Shown here: positions 17,959 through 29,100 of the stretch, one piece after another
Position numbering within the stretch: the first letter of the stretch is position 1
How the letters are laid out: each line of letters starts with the position of its first letter
Source of the DNA: Cyclobacteriaceae bacterium
Lineage (GTDB): Bacteria > Bacteroidota > Bacteroidia > Cytophagales > Cyclobacteriaceae
Reading direction: 5' to 3'
NCBI GenBank assembly: GCA_027533395.1
Contig: JAPZUF010000013.1
Coordinates: 1-64,000, forward strand
Length of the DNA: 64,000 nucleotides
Notes under the pieces: generated by a model
The model's input: only the letters and a program-made list of their open reading frames with translations
Databases searched by the model: none
What the model was told of the DNA's origin: nothing
Program-made: the position numbers and the translations under genes

Positions 17959-19611
17959 TTAATCTATAAATCCATCAGGGTTATTATCCCAGAAAACTTT
18001 AACAGCAGGTGTTGTTTTTTGAACAGCTGTATTATTTCTATTCACATACACACTAGGGTAAGTGAATGAACGATAAAAAGCACCTGGAGTAGCATTAAGA
18101 GCTGGTTGCAAAGTAGTAGGCATACCAGTTCTTCTGTAAGTATTATACATATCTACACCATTGCCCCATAACGCAATCCAATACTCAGTAACAATTGCAT
18201 TTAATCTTCCTGCATCGGTAGTTTGCGCATCATAATCAGTCATTACACCAGTAACAAAAGCATCTACTGCAGTTGTGTTAGGGAATCTAGTCGAAGTTAA
18301 TGGAATAAAATCTGTGTTGTAGCTTCTTACAAAACCTATGGAACTTCTTACTGCTTGTTCGAATAAGGTTCTAGGTACTCCGGTAGTACCAAGTGTTAAA
18401 GCAGCTTCTGCACGCATAAACAATACAAATGAAGGCAGCATAATAGGCAACATTCCTGAGCCTTTGGCACCAGAATCTTGCGTACCTCTTTCTCCTTGAC
18501 TATCGTCCCACTGGCCACCGGCAGGGTACAAGCCATAAATTGTTCTAAGCAAGTTATCTGGAGGAATACCATCGTCATCTAAATGATCTCTACCCCAATA
18601 TCCTTGACCAACAAAACAGAATACATCATTAGCACCGTAATGAGCAGGCTTTGTTTGTTCAATACAATCCAATACGTTAACATCAGTTGGTATAGCTAAA
18701 GTTTGTCTGTAGAAATAATGACGAATTCTTGGATCGCGTGTACCAGCCTTACCAACAAACATATGATTGATGTAGGAATTTGACATGTATTGCCCCGCAC
18801 CATTTACATAGTTAGCAGAGAACCAAGGGTGACGAGAATCTGGCGCTGCGATGCTGGCGCTGCTGTAGTTGAATAAAAAAGCTTCATCATCAGAATCAAT
18901 TAAGTTGCCTTCAGCAATCAAGTTATTGATGGCGGTAGTAGAAGCAGCTGCATTGATAAGTCTTGTTTGCAAGTGATATCTTAATTGCAAAGTCTTAGCA
19001 AGTTTAAGCCACTTAACAGACCAATCGCTTACTTCATCTTCAAATTCATAGTACAAATCAGTTTCAGGAACAACTGTTGTTTCATCTGCATTTTCGATTA
19101 ACTCGATGGCATCACTTAAATCATTGAATGCAGCCTGATAAACACCTGATGCTGGATCTGCTTTTGGATTAAAGTTGTTCGGGTCTAATGTTTCTGTAAA
19201 AGGAACATCACCGAAATAATCTACCATCGACATTAGTGTGTAGGCTCTGAAAACTTTAGCCATAGCCGCATGGTATTCAAAGGTTCCCCTTTCCTCTTGC
19301 ACTTGTTCAAGGTATTGAACATCGTTCAAAATGTTAGCGTAAGCAGTTGTCCAAACACCATCAAAAGTAGTTGCTTGGTACGCATTCGGATAATTATTTC
19401 CAAACATGGCAAGCATACGGGTATTGTCCATACCAAATTGGCTCATAGCCACGAAAAAATCAGCGAAATTTAATTGTACGCTGTTGAGCACGAAATCTGG
19501 ATCTCCTTGCTCAGTAGAAACCTCATTTGGGTTATCTAATAAATCTAACTCGCAAGATGTGGCCATCAATAGCCCCACAGCTGCTAAAAATATTTTAAAC
19601 GTCTTCTTCAT
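17959..19611 (-). CDS. SusD/RagB-family outer-membrane lipoprotein (locus 1)
   Basis: This 550-residue SusD-like protein caps the SusC transporter and hands it substrate. It has a lipoprotein leader with ATSC (Cys20) and the SusD-like_2 style N-terminus NEVSTEQGDPDFVLNSVQLN. Alpha-helical TPR-like segments follow (FRAYTLMSMVDYFGDVPFTE is a SusD landmark) and then the C-terminal EYWIALWGNGVDMYNTYRRTG. It is 16 bp downstream of susC. The paralogue is at 24372-26189. The substrate cannot be inferred, since no hydrolase, sulfatase or peptidase is linked. Confidence 0.9.
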   Translation of the reverse strand: MKKTFKIFLAAVGLLMATSCELDLLDNPNEVSTEQGDPDFVLNSVQLNFADFFVAMSQFGMDNTRMLAMFGNNYPNAYQATTFDGVWTTAYANILNDVQYLEQVQEERGTFEYHAAMAKVFRAYTLMSMVDYFGDVPFTETLDPNNFNPKADPASGVYQAAFNDLSDAIELIENADETTVVPETDLYYEFEDEVSDWSVKWLKLAKTLQLRYHLQTRLINAAASTTAINNLIAEGNLIDSDDEAFLFNYSSASIAAPDSRHPWFSANYVNGAGQYMSNSYINHMFVGKAGTRDPRIRHYFYRQTLAIPTDVNVLDCIEQTKPAHYGANDVFCFVGQGYWGRDHLDDDGIPPDNLLRTIYGLYPAGGQWDDSQGERGTQDSGAKGSGMLPIMLPSFVLFMRAEAALTLGTTGVPRTLFEQAVRSSIGFVRSYNTDFIPLTSTRFPNTTAVDAFVTGVMTDYDAQTTDAGRLNAIVTEYWIALWGNGVDMYNTYRRTGMPTTLQPALNATPGAFYRSFTYPSVYVNRNNTAVQKTTPAVKVFWDNNPDGFID

Positions 19612-19627
19612 ATTATTGATGGTTTAC

Positions 19628-22600
19628 TTATAATGTGATACTTAAAGTTGCACCGTATCTTCTTGAGCTTGGACCTGTTAAGAAATCAAATCCTAAACCG
19701 TTACCAACACCAGTACTCAACACATCTGTATCAAAATTGATATGCTTAGGTGTATTGATGGCATTGAACCAAAGGTTCTGTCCAGATAAGCTTAGAGATA
19801 CTTTCTTAAATGGTGTTTTAGAAACAAGGCTACTTGGTAAATTGTAGCTTAGAGAAATTTCTCTTAATCTGATTGTGGTTCCGTCATACATCTGAAGTTC
19901 TGATGCACCAAAACCAACGTTGTCAAAATAGTAGTTAGATGATGTAATCTGAACAGTATTAGGGCTACCATCTGCCTGAACACCATCAAGGATGAAAGTG
20001 TTCTCACGGGTTATATCTGTATCTTTAGTTACACCGCGACCAAGTAAAGAAGCGATTGTTGTAGAGTAGATATCACCACCATGTCTGTAATCTAATTGAG
20101 CTGACAAAGCAAAACCTTTCCAGCTTAAAGTGCTTATTAAAGCAGAAGTCCAGTCAGGATTAGGATTTCCAATAATTCCAATATCATCCGAAACAACATA
20201 GTTACCATCAGCACCAACCAATCTTTTTCCTGTGGAAGGTTCGCGTACTACAGTTGAGCCCAATATTACGTTGAAAGGTTGGTCTTCAATTGCAAAGTTA
20301 CCCAAATTAGTAAAGGCACCACCTGGAACTTGTACTTGCGTTAAACCACTTCCAAGTTCTTCAACAAATGATCTGTACAAGCTAAAGTTGAAGGTAAGAT
20401 CCCATTTTAGTTCGCCAGTTTGTACAGGCGTACCAGTTAATCCTAATTCAATACCTTTATTTGATATACGACCAACGTTAATATTGGTAACTGTAAATCC
20501 AGTTGATGGATCCAATGGTGCAGCAGTTATTAAATCTTTTGTATCTCTGCTATACAAAGTTAAATCGATTCCTAATCTTTTGTTCAAGAATTGTGCTTCG
20601 ATACCAATTTCAGTTTCTTCTTGCAATTCAGGTTTTAAATTAGGGTTACCTAAGAAATTTGATACTGAGTTTGAAGTTACAACAGTACCATCTTGTCTGA
20701 TAAAACCTCTAGCACTAGAACCTAAAAAGTTTCTTGTGTTGTAAGGTGTAGGGAAACCAGCAGAAGTGGCGTAACCAGCTCTGATTTTGATATAGTTTAA
20801 TACATCAGACTCTAATCCAAACGCTGTTGTTGGAATGAAAGAAGCACTCACGCTTGGATAAAATATACTGTTGTTATTTTCTTCAACTGTAGATGCCCAA
20901 TCCTGACGACCTGAGATGTTTAAGTAAACATAATCTTTATATCCAGCTGAGAAAGATCCATACAATCCGTAACGATTGAACTCTTGGTTATACTGTAAGC
21001 TAACACCCGTAAAACTGTTAATGCCAGATTGTGTACGGAAGTTATCGTGATTAATTAAACCAAATACAACCTGATCTGAGCTTTCGATACCATTTTGTTT
21101 GTACTCATCCAAGCGAGCATTTGCACCAATAGTAGCCGTAAATGAAATGTCTTGACCAAAAGTTGTGCTGTAGTTTCCAATCAAGTCATGGTTCCATATG
21201 GTGTTTTCAATAAATACTGAGCGATACAAACCAATTGGGATGTTTGGACCACCTCTATTAACAATATATTCTTGCGTTCCTGAGTAGGTATCTAAACCTG
21301 TTCTATAACTGAAATTGAGTTTATCATTTGCTTTGAAAACAAACAAGTTGCTACCCTGAAAGCGTTTTACATCATCTGTTTGGGCGGTATACTTGGCAGT
21401 CCAGCGTGGGTTTTGAATGTCGTTACCGCTACGGTAATAAACACTTCTTCCATCTGGAGCTTCAAAAGGTAAACCCATTAAATCAATTGATCTTGGTGTA
21501 TACAGAACATCACCAAAAATAGAAACAGCACTTGATACAGAACCACTACCTAAGCCTGCTGAAATTGGCGGAGAATCAACCTCTGTGCTAGCAAAGTTAA
21601 AGCTGGTCTGCATTGAGAATTTCTTAGATAACTCAGAATTAATACCTAATCCCAAGTTTCTCTTTTTTAATTCATTGCCAGGGATAAAACCTTCTTCATT
21701 TGTGCCGGAGAATGTTGCGTTGTAGCTTGTTTTCTCATTACCACCACCAACTGTTATGGATGTATTTCTTACACCACCTTGTTGAAAAAATCGGTTATTG
21801 TCATACGCTTTGTATTGATACCTAGCTCCTTGAAATTCTGGGAAGGCTGCTAATAAACTTGCATCGCTGAATCTAGAGTAAGGGTGATCAACTGTACCGT
21901 CTGCTGCAATACCAGCTGCACCTCTAGTATCAAATCGAGGACCCCAGTTCGAGAAAAAGAAACCAAAGTTTTGTTGGAAACCATTTCCATAGTTATCCTG
22001 ATAGTTTGGTAGAGATGCTATTTCATTAACGAAATAAGATTGGGTAAGATCAACTGATAGTTTTTCCTTTTTCTTCGTTACATTTTTTGTTGTGATAACA
22101 ATTACACCATTTCGTCCTTGTTCACCATAAAGCACAGCTGCGGAAAGACCTTTCAATACATCAACACGCTCGATGTTATTGGGATCCAAATCCAAGAAAC
22201 GAGAAGATGCTACTTGATTTCCAGACGCAAAATCTGCACCAGGGGTATTTGTGTCAGAGTTAAACGGAACGCCATCTACAACAAATAAAGGTTGCTTGCT
22301 ACCAGAAATAGTAGTGTAACCGCGAATGATAATGTTCGTACCAGTTCCGGATGTACCACCTGTAGAGGTTATATTTACTCCGGGCACTTTACCGTTTAGA
22401 ATACGAGCTACATCCGTTTCTGGCTTTTGAGTAAGTGTGTTCCCAGAAACACTGGCCACAGCATATCCAACTGCTCTTTTTTCTTGTTGAATGCCTTGTG
22501 CTGTTACAACAACTTCTGTTAACTGTGTAACATCAAGTGTTAAAGCAACATCAATTACTGTTCTCTCTCCAACAACTATTTCCTCGGTGCGAAGACCGAT

Positions 22601-22825
22601 AAATGAGAAAACAATTGCGCTGTTGGCACTTGGTACAGAAAGTTTAAAGTTACCGTCAGAGTCGGTAACAGTTCCATTGGTTGTTCCTTTAACAACCACG
22701 TTAACTCCCGGTAGAGCTGTTCCATCTTCAGCAGATGTAACCCGTCCTGACACGGTTCGTTCCTGGGCCCACGATATAGAAAACGTGAGCACCACTGCAC
22801 TGCATAGCAGTAGAAACTTCTTCAT
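19628..22825 (-). CDS. SusC/RagA-family TonB-linked outer-membrane transporter (locus 1)
   Basis: This 1065-residue TonB-dependent transporter imports a large substrate through the outer membrane. In order it has a signal peptide (MKKFLLLCSAVVLTFSISWA), a carboxypeptidase-regulatory-like domain (VSGRVTSAEDGTALPGVNV), and the SusC plug with ARILNGKVPGVNITSTGG, IIIRGYTTISG and QPLFVVDGVPF. A 22-stranded barrel follows and ends SSRRYGATLSITL. The length is normal. The paralogue at 26199-29429 shares leader, plug and barrel motifs. It starts the susC-susD-lipoprotein operon, and its leader holds three TTTAGG-type hexamers. Confidence 0.95.
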   Translation of the reverse strand: MKKFLLLCSAVVLTFSISWAQERTVSGRVTSAEDGTALPGVNVVVKGTTNGTVTDSDGNFKLSVPSANSAIVFSFIGLRTEEIVVGERTVIDVALTLDVTQLTEVVVTAQGIQQEKRAVGYAVASVSGNTLTQKPETDVARILNGKVPGVNITSTGGTSGTGTNIIIRGYTTISGSKQPLFVVDGVPFNSDTNTPGADFASGNQVASSRFLDLDPNNIERVDVLKGLSAAVLYGEQGRNGVIVITTKNVTKKKEKLSVDLTQSYFVNEIASLPNYQDNYGNGFQQNFGFFFSNWGPRFDTRGAAGIAADGTVDHPYSRFSDASLLAAFPEFQGARYQYKAYDNNRFFQQGGVRNTSITVGGGNEKTSYNATFSGTNEEGFIPGNELKKRNLGLGINSELSKKFSMQTSFNFASTEVDSPPISAGLGSGSVSSAVSIFGDVLYTPRSIDLMGLPFEAPDGRSVYYRSGNDIQNPRWTAKYTAQTDDVKRFQGSNLFVFKANDKLNFSYRTGLDTYSGTQEYIVNRGGPNIPIGLYRSVFIENTIWNHDLIGNYSTTFGQDISFTATIGANARLDEYKQNGIESSDQVVFGLINHDNFRTQSGINSFTGVSLQYNQEFNRYGLYGSFSAGYKDYVYLNISGRQDWASTVEENNNSIFYPSVSASFIPTTAFGLESDVLNYIKIRAGYATSAGFPTPYNTRNFLGSSARGFIRQDGTVVTSNSVSNFLGNPNLKPELQEETEIGIEAQFLNKRLGIDLTLYSRDTKDLITAAPLDPSTGFTVTNINVGRISNKGIELGLTGTPVQTGELKWDLTFNFSLYRSFVEELGSGLTQVQVPGGAFTNLGNFAIEDQPFNVILGSTVVREPSTGKRLVGADGNYVVSDDIGIIGNPNPDWTSALISTLSWKGFALSAQLDYRHGGDIYSTTIASLLGRGVTKDTDITRENTFILDGVQADGSPNTVQITSSNYYFDNVGFGASELQMYDGTTIRLREISLSYNLPSSLVSKTPFKKVSLSLSGQNLWFNAINTPKHINFDTDVLSTGVGNGLGFDFLTGPSSRRYGATLSITL

Positions 22826-22885
22826 AGGTTTAGGTTTAGGTTTATTTTAAAGCCCTAATATAATCCTATAAAGTCCAAAATAAAA
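22826..22885 (-). promoter_or_regulatory. Leader and promoter region of susC locus 1
   Basis: Immediately before the ATG the minus strand reads three tandem AAACCT units (22827-22844). At 22862-22879 the plus strand reads AATCCTATAAAGTCCAAA, nearly the same as upstream of susC of locus 2. By alignment with that locus the -33 box is TTTG (22876-22879) and the -7 box the weak GGGCTTTA (22848-22855). Confidence 0.45.
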
Positions 22886-22998
22886 TATTGTTTGAGCTAT
22901 TTGTAGTAAAATTATAATTGGGAGTTACTCCATTTTGTGGTAGTAATACTTTTAACTGAATTAAAATGAACTTATAATCAAGAAGTTAATGGCTGGTA

Positions 22999-23031
22999 AA
23001 AAAAATAGCTGACCGTTAGGTCAGCTATTTA
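22999..23031 (-). terminator. Terminator of the second susCD operon
   Basis: A 12-bp perfect stem AAATAGCTGACC / GGTCAGCTATTT (23004-23015 with 23020-23031) is followed on the minus strand by T-rich sequence. It separates locus 2 from the promoter of locus 1. Confidence 0.92.
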
Positions 23032-23053
23032 AAAATTTAACTTTTTTGAACAA

Positions 23054-24361
23054 TTATAACTTGGTGAGTTTCAAATAAACTCTTCTTGTCCATGTACAAT
23101 AACCGTTTCTTCTACCATATTCATCGGCATCATCATCAACTGCTATAAAGAAAACATCTCCAGGTGTTAAACCATTTGAGCCTGTTAAATACATACCACG
23201 GTTAGGTAAAACTCCATCTGGTAAGAAGGCACCCAAATCAGTTGTTGCTGGATTGTTACCTGCAGCAGTCGATCCAAAAATACCTGCAATCGGTGTTACC
23301 CAATACAAACCACGTTCTGCACTACAATCTGCACCAGTATCTTGCAATTGAACAAATACGGTACCTCTTGCGCCAGTTTGCGCAGCTGCCGGTGCATAAG
23401 CTGTTGTAAGTGCTGCTGTAACGTTTGCTGCTGCCTGACCAGCCAATGGGTCGGCTTGTTCAAAGTTCAATAGCATACGAGAAGTTTGACCACGGTACGT
23501 AACATCTAGCTCTCTTTGAGTAGATAAGCCACCTGCCGGTGCCGACAAGGTTACGGTTTGACCGCTTTCAAACAATTCTTCGCGCATATAAGCTGGGAAG
23601 GATGATGCATGAATACCTACAGAATGGTTAGGCGACCAAATTGCAATTTGATCGAGTCTGTAAGTACCAACATAAGATCCAACAGGAAGCGAGCGCAATG
23701 CCATTGTAAACTGGAATGGTGAGCTGTAGTATTGACCACCTGTGATATTGGCTGTCATATTTGCTTGAGCCGGGATAGAACCTTGTGGATTATTTACAGT
23801 GTACTTGGTTCCATCTTTCATCACGATTTGCCAGCGATAAACAATTTGATCTCCAGCTAAAACAGAGCCAGCACCAGGGAAAGAGATTTTTCTGGCTAAT
23901 GATGTCCAGAATTCTGTTCCTGTTTGGGTAGGAGCTGTAGCCAATGCTGTAAGGGTTTCAGCATAAGTAATTCTGATAGTTGCTCTTTTGTACTCAGAAT
24001 AGGTAGGTTCTGGCACATCTTCGAACAAACCAGCAGCATCTATTTCTCTTATGAATACTTCGTCTGTTAAACCTTGCTCAATTAATGTACCGGTTGTCTT
24101 TCTGAAAGAAGCATAGAAGTTGATGGATTCTAATAGATTACCACCTTCTCTGTCAACGATTTCAAATTCTGTTTCGAAACCAGTGTCGTTCGTGTTGGCG
24201 TTCAAATCGATTACGTTGCTTGCAATGCTATACATTCTTAAGTAGGCAGCAAACTCACGATCGTTAAATGGCAAAGGATATAAACTTTCGTCTCGGCAAG
24301 ATGTAACACCCACGAGCACTACGGCTAGTATCCAATAATATTTTTTCAATTTCATAATCAT
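23054..24361 (-). CDS. SusCD-associated surface lipoprotein (locus 2)
   Basis: This 435-residue lipoprotein has a leader ending VTSC (Cys22) and is the third gene of locus 2, 10 bp after susD. It shares the N-terminal domain of the locus 1 third gene (AYLRMYSI and ESINFYASF) but is about 110 residues longer. The extra C-terminal part includes GLYWVTPIAGIFGS and a terminal TWTRRVYLKLTKL. Function unknown; a substrate-binding accessory role is inferred from position. An alternative ATG lies two codons in (24355). Confidence 0.75.
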   Translation of the reverse strand: MIMKLKKYYWILAVVLVGVTSCRDESLYPLPFNDREFAAYLRMYSIASNVIDLNANTNDTGFETEFEIVDREGGNLLESINFYASFRKTTGTLIEQGLTDEVFIREIDAAGLFEDVPEPTYSEYKRATIRITYAETLTALATAPTQTGTEFWTSLARKISFPGAGSVLAGDQIVYRWQIVMKDGTKYTVNNPQGSIPAQANMTANITGGQYYSSPFQFTMALRSLPVGSYVGTYRLDQIAIWSPNHSVGIHASSFPAYMREELFESGQTVTLSAPAGGLSTQRELDVTYRGQTSRMLLNFEQADPLAGQAAANVTAALTTAYAPAAAQTGARGTVFVQLQDTGADCSAERGLYWVTPIAGIFGSTAAGNNPATTDLGAFLPDGVLPNRGMYLTGSNGLTPGDVFFIAVDDDADEYGRRNGYCTWTRRVYLKLTKL

Positions 24362-24371
24362 GGATTTTGAA

Positions 24372-26189
24372 TTAATAGTCTAAGTTGGTGGTTGTGTTAT
24401 CCCAGAAAACTCTACCTTCTAGGTTTGCTTTCTGCTCGGCATTTGCATTTCGTGCCTCATATACAACTGGATACCAGAAAGTTCTAGGGAACTTACCCGG
24501 ATTAACAGCAATAGCTGGTTGCATGCCTCTAGGGAATCCTGTTCTTCTGATTAAGTTGTAGGCTTCAATTCCATTTCCGAATAATGCAACCCAATATTCA
24601 CGGGCAACTAAGTTCATCAATTCATCAGTACCTTGTGCAACTGTTGGGTCGTACCCCAATGGGTTAGCACTTGGGCTAGTATCAACTAACGTTAATGCTC
24701 TATTTACATAGTCAGTAACAGATGCAGTAAATGCAGTATTGTCGTGACCAGTAAAAGCCTGAATTGTGGCAGATTGCGTAGGTGATGGACCAAAACCATT
24801 AGAACCATAAGTTCCGTTAATAGCCCAATCTCTTACATCAGCAATTGAATTTCTGATTCCATTTTCGAATTGTGTTCTAGCGGCACCTTCAAAAGCGCCA
24901 GGCAACGTTAGATACAAATCCGCTTCTGCCAACATAAAATTAACGAATGAGCGCATCATGATGGGCTGGATACCTGCACCTCTCATACTGTTTGCTGGTG
25001 TTGATGCATTAGAAACAGGTAAACCATTGTTAGCATCGAAACGACCACCAACCGGGTAAGCACCCCATGTTGTTCTTAATAAACCATCTGGTGGAATACC
25101 TTGAGGATCAACATGGTCTCTTCCCCAATAACCTGATCCTGTAGGATAGCAGAAAGTACGCGTCCAAGCTGCGTTTGTTGCGTTTCTGTCAATCGCAGGC
25201 GGGAAACCACCAGGTCCAGCTACAGGTCCAGTGGTAGGATAATGAGCAGGTATTTGTTCTAATATACAACGGATGTTGTTAGGGTTCGCATTATTAGCTG
25301 TTGTTTGGCGATAGAAGTAATAGCGCATGCGTGGATCTTGCACGTTATAGCCCCAGTTCATTTGCCACATGAGGTAATTGGCGATATAATCGTTAGCACC
25401 AGTTAACCAGTTGTTAATCCAACGAGGATGACGAGAATCAGGGTCAGCTGCATTGGTTGCATATCTAAAAACAAAATTCTGATTTTGCGCTGTAATTAAA
25501 CCTCCAGGATGGTTCAAAACATTTGTAATGCTATCTCTGGCGCCATTCGCATTTATTAACCTTAAGTTTAAGAATGCTTTCAACTTAACAGAGTTAACAA
25601 AACGTATCCAGTTTGCACCTGAGCCACCATAATAAAAATCGAATGCTGTAGCGCCTGAAGGATTAGGTGCTAAGTTAAAGTTAGCTCTGGCATCATTCAA
25701 CAGTTCGATGGCTTTATCGTATAAGCTGTCCATTTCATCGGCATTCGGATTTGGATTAGTTAAACCGCTAAACGATTCAGAATAAGGAACATTGCCAAAG
25801 TAATCTACTAATGTGAGTAGCACATATGCTTCTATGGCTTGGGCAATAGCAAGGTGCCTTGTAAGTCCTTGTGCTTCAGCAATAGGCTTTAATACATAAA
25901 TATCATTTAGAATATTAGCATAAGCATTATTCCACAAACCATCGAATGCAGTAGGTGTATTGGTGTTAGGATAATCAGCACCGCCTGAATTCTGCATACG
26001 AGTCATTTGCATACCAAATGTACTTGCATTATTAAAGAAGGCAGCAAAGTTGATTTGGATACGATTCAAAATTAACGTTGGGTTAATTTGATCAAGTCGA
26101 ATTGAGTTGGGATCGTCTTGTAATTCTAAATTACAGGATGATGCCACCACTATTGTTAACGTTAGAACTATATATTTTAAAAATTTCAT
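24372..26189 (-). CDS. SusD/RagB-family outer-membrane lipoprotein (locus 2)
   Basis: This 605-residue SusD-like lipoprotein has the leader VVASSC (Cys19) and the same architecture as the locus 1 protein: DDPNSIRLDQINPTLILNRI, EAYVLLTLVDYFGNVPYSES, and the C-terminal REYWVALFGNGIEAYNLIRR. It is about 55 residues longer, with extra loops rich in Asn, Gly and Pro in the middle. It lies 9 bp after the susC frame. It is intact although its SusC partner carries a stop codon. Confidence 0.9.
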   Translation of the reverse strand: MKFLKYIVLTLTIVVASSCNLELQDDPNSIRLDQINPTLILNRIQINFAAFFNNASTFGMQMTRMQNSGGADYPNTNTPTAFDGLWNNAYANILNDIYVLKPIAEAQGLTRHLAIAQAIEAYVLLTLVDYFGNVPYSESFSGLTNPNPNADEMDSLYDKAIELLNDARANFNLAPNPSGATAFDFYYGGSGANWIRFVNSVKLKAFLNLRLINANGARDSITNVLNHPGGLITAQNQNFVFRYATNAADPDSRHPRWINNWLTGANDYIANYLMWQMNWGYNVQDPRMRYYFYRQTTANNANPNNIRCILEQIPAHYPTTGPVAGPGGFPPAIDRNATNAAWTRTFCYPTGSGYWGRDHVDPQGIPPDGLLRTTWGAYPVGGRFDANNGLPVSNASTPANSMRGAGIQPIMMRSFVNFMLAEADLYLTLPGAFEGAARTQFENGIRNSIADVRDWAINGTYGSNGFGPSPTQSATIQAFTGHDNTAFTASVTDYVNRALTLVDTSPSANPLGYDPTVAQGTDELMNLVAREYWVALFGNGIEAYNLIRRTGFPRGMQPAIAVNPGKFPRTFWYPVVYEARNANAEQKANLEGRVFWDNTTTNLDY

Positions 26190-26198
26190 AAGCTTCGT

Positions 26199-29100
26199 TT
26201 AAAAAGTTAGACGTAAAGCTACACCGTATCTGCGGGCACTAGGACCGGTCAAATAATCAAATCCGTTACCGTTACCCACACCTGTACTCAACACTTCAGG
26301 GTCGAAGTTCACATTCTTAGGAACGTTTACTGAGTTGAACCAAAGGTTGTTTCCATTAATCTGTATAGATGCAGACTTAATTGGCGTCTTAGATAACCAA
26401 GTCTTAGGCAATTGATAGCTAAGTGAAATTTCTCTCAAACGAATATTAGTTGCATCAAAGATGGCTGTTTCATCAATTCCATTGAACTGTGTATTAAAAC
26501 CATAATCTGAAGCTGTAATAGCAATATCATTTTTAATGAAACCATCAGCCACACCATCATTATCATCAGCAACTGCAACTTGTCTTACACCTGGTAAAAT
26601 ATAAGCTTGATCAAGAGGATTGTTTCCTTCTTCTACTACACCACGACCTAATGTTGCTGAAGGTGTAGATGCGTACATATCGCCTCCATGACGGTAATCA
26701 ATTTGTACCATTAAAGAAAATCCTTTATAAGAAAAAGTATTGATAAAAGAGGAGGTCCAATCTGGGTTAGGATTACCAATTATTCTTAGAATAGGATCAA
26801 CAGCATATAAACCATCACTGTTACGTACTATTCTCTCACCACTTGGCGATCGTAACGCTGCAGTACCAATGATTACACCATAGGGTTGGTTAGCAACAGC
26901 AAAGTTACCTCTGTTTGTAAAACCACTGATTAATACATTTTCTAGCGAAGATCCAAGATCGGTAACTTCAGGGCGCAATACTGTAAAATTGAAGGTTGCA
27001 TCCCACATAAAATCTCCCAGCTTGAGAGGTTGTCCTGAGATTGCCAATTCAATTCCTTTGTTTACTAAGGCACCAACGTTGGTTAAAGTTAAATTATAAC
27101 CTGTAGAAGGATCAAGTGGTGTATCTGTAATTAAGTCTCTTGTGCTTTTGTTAAATGCAGAGAAGTCAACAGTTAATCTGTCGTTTAGTAATCTAGCTTC
27201 TACACCAATTTCTACCTCGCGAATCAGCTCTGGCTTTAAGTTTGGATTTCCTAAGAAGTTTGATACTTCATTGGTACCAATAGGAGAACCTGTTAAGTCC
27301 AAGTAATCGCGTGAGTTACCCAAGGCAAAAGTTCTTGTTCCATATGCACGTGGTGCAAAACCAGCAGATGTACCATATCCAAGTCTTACTTTCAAGTAAC
27401 TAAGTGTTGATGACTTCAAATTGTCGAATGCATCGGTAGGAACAAATGCTACGCTGGCACTAGGATAGAAGATAGAGTTATTTGCTTTTTCTAAAGTAGA
27501 TGTCCAGTCGTTACGACCTGCCAACGTTAAGAATAAATAATCCTTATAATCTAATTGTGTACTAATGTAAACACCCATACGTTGTTCTTCGCTGGTTGTA
27601 TTTAATATTCTACCACCGAAAGCCACGCTTCTTGATGAAGCAGTAGAGAAGTTAAAGTGTCTGAATAAGCCAAACACACCTTGGTTTTCTGAATATAAAC
27701 CATCGCGCTCGAAGGTATCGTTACGCGCGTTGAAACCAATCAAACCAACAAAGTTTAAATCGCTGTTAATTTCCTTAGAAACATTGAGGCGGAAATCATG
27801 GTTGATAATTGTATTCTTGATATCCTGTGTTTGGTAAATACCATTGATTACGTTTGGACCTTGAACACCACCACGATTGAATTTTCTTTCTTGGAATTCA
27901 TTATAAGTATCGAAACCAAAAGCATAAGTTAAGCTAAACATGTCGTTAATGTCGTAGCTAAAACTTGCTGAATTAAAGAAACGATTAGTTAAGCTTGATT
28001 CATTGTAATTTTTGGCAGCCCACAGCGGATTGATGATATCGTTACCACCTCTGTAGAAAATACTTCACTCGCCATTAGGTGTTGCGAAAGGCCAGCTGTA
28101 AATATCCACATCACGTGGCGTATATAAAAATTGACCGTAGATAGAGGGTACACCACCAAAAGTAGCACCACCACCAGTAGCGGCATTTAGAGGAGGAGTT
28201 GCAACATCTGTTCGGGTAAAAATAAATGAGTTTTTAAAGGTTAATTTTTTGGTTAAGGCAGCATTGATTCCAGCACTTAAATTGAATCTGGTTAAATCAT
28301 TGCCTGGTACAAATCCTTCTTCGTCAGCATAACCAACTGAACCATTGAACCCAACTTTTTCATTTCCACCAGTAAATGAAATTGATGTGTTGCTAACAAA
28401 GCCTCTTCTAAAGAAGTCTTTAATAGTTGGAGCTGCTTCGTAAGGAATTCTCTGAAAGAAGTATTCAGGATAAGCGTTTAACAAGGCAGCATCACTACTA
28501 AACTGGTAAGGATGACCCAATGAATCAATTTCACTAAACTCCGGACCCCAGTTACTAAAAAACGGACCCGCTAAACCTTGAAACCCATTACCCCACTTGC
28601 TCTGAAATTTGGGTAGAGAAGCAATTTCTGTTACAGCAAAGTTTTGTGAAAGCGTAATTTCTGAATTTTGAGATTTACCACGACCACTTTTGGTTGTGAT
28701 TACAACCACACCGTTTCTTCCTTGGTCACCATAAGTAACTGTTGCCGCTAAACCTTTTAATACGTTGATAGAAGCAATGTTATTCGGATCTAAATCCAAG
28801 AAACGGCTTGTTGCTGTTGCAGCACCACCCGTTGTAAAATCAGAACCATTATTAGTAGCTGAACTAAAGGGTACACCATCCACCACAAATAAAGGTTGTG
28901 TGTTACCAGAAACAGAGCTATAACCACGAATCTGAATGTTGGTTGCAGAACCTGACGTACCACCAGTAGGTGTAATGTTCACCCCAGGAACTTTGCCCTG
29001 TAAAATTCTCCCTAAATCGTTTTGCGGTCTTGCTGCAATTGAACTTTCGTTAACAGAAGATACAGCATAACCTAAAGCTTTCTTATCCCTAGCTATACCT

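Noticed and set aside
20232-20744. A 170-codon open frame on the plus strand inside susC locus 1
   Set aside because: It lies opposite a well-conserved coding sequence and shows no domain or start signal; a frame shadow.
28065-28067. TGA as a recoded sense codon in susC locus 2
   Set aside because: Several other genes in the window use TGA as their stop (for example at 9550-9552 and 46041-46043), and there is no selenocysteine context.
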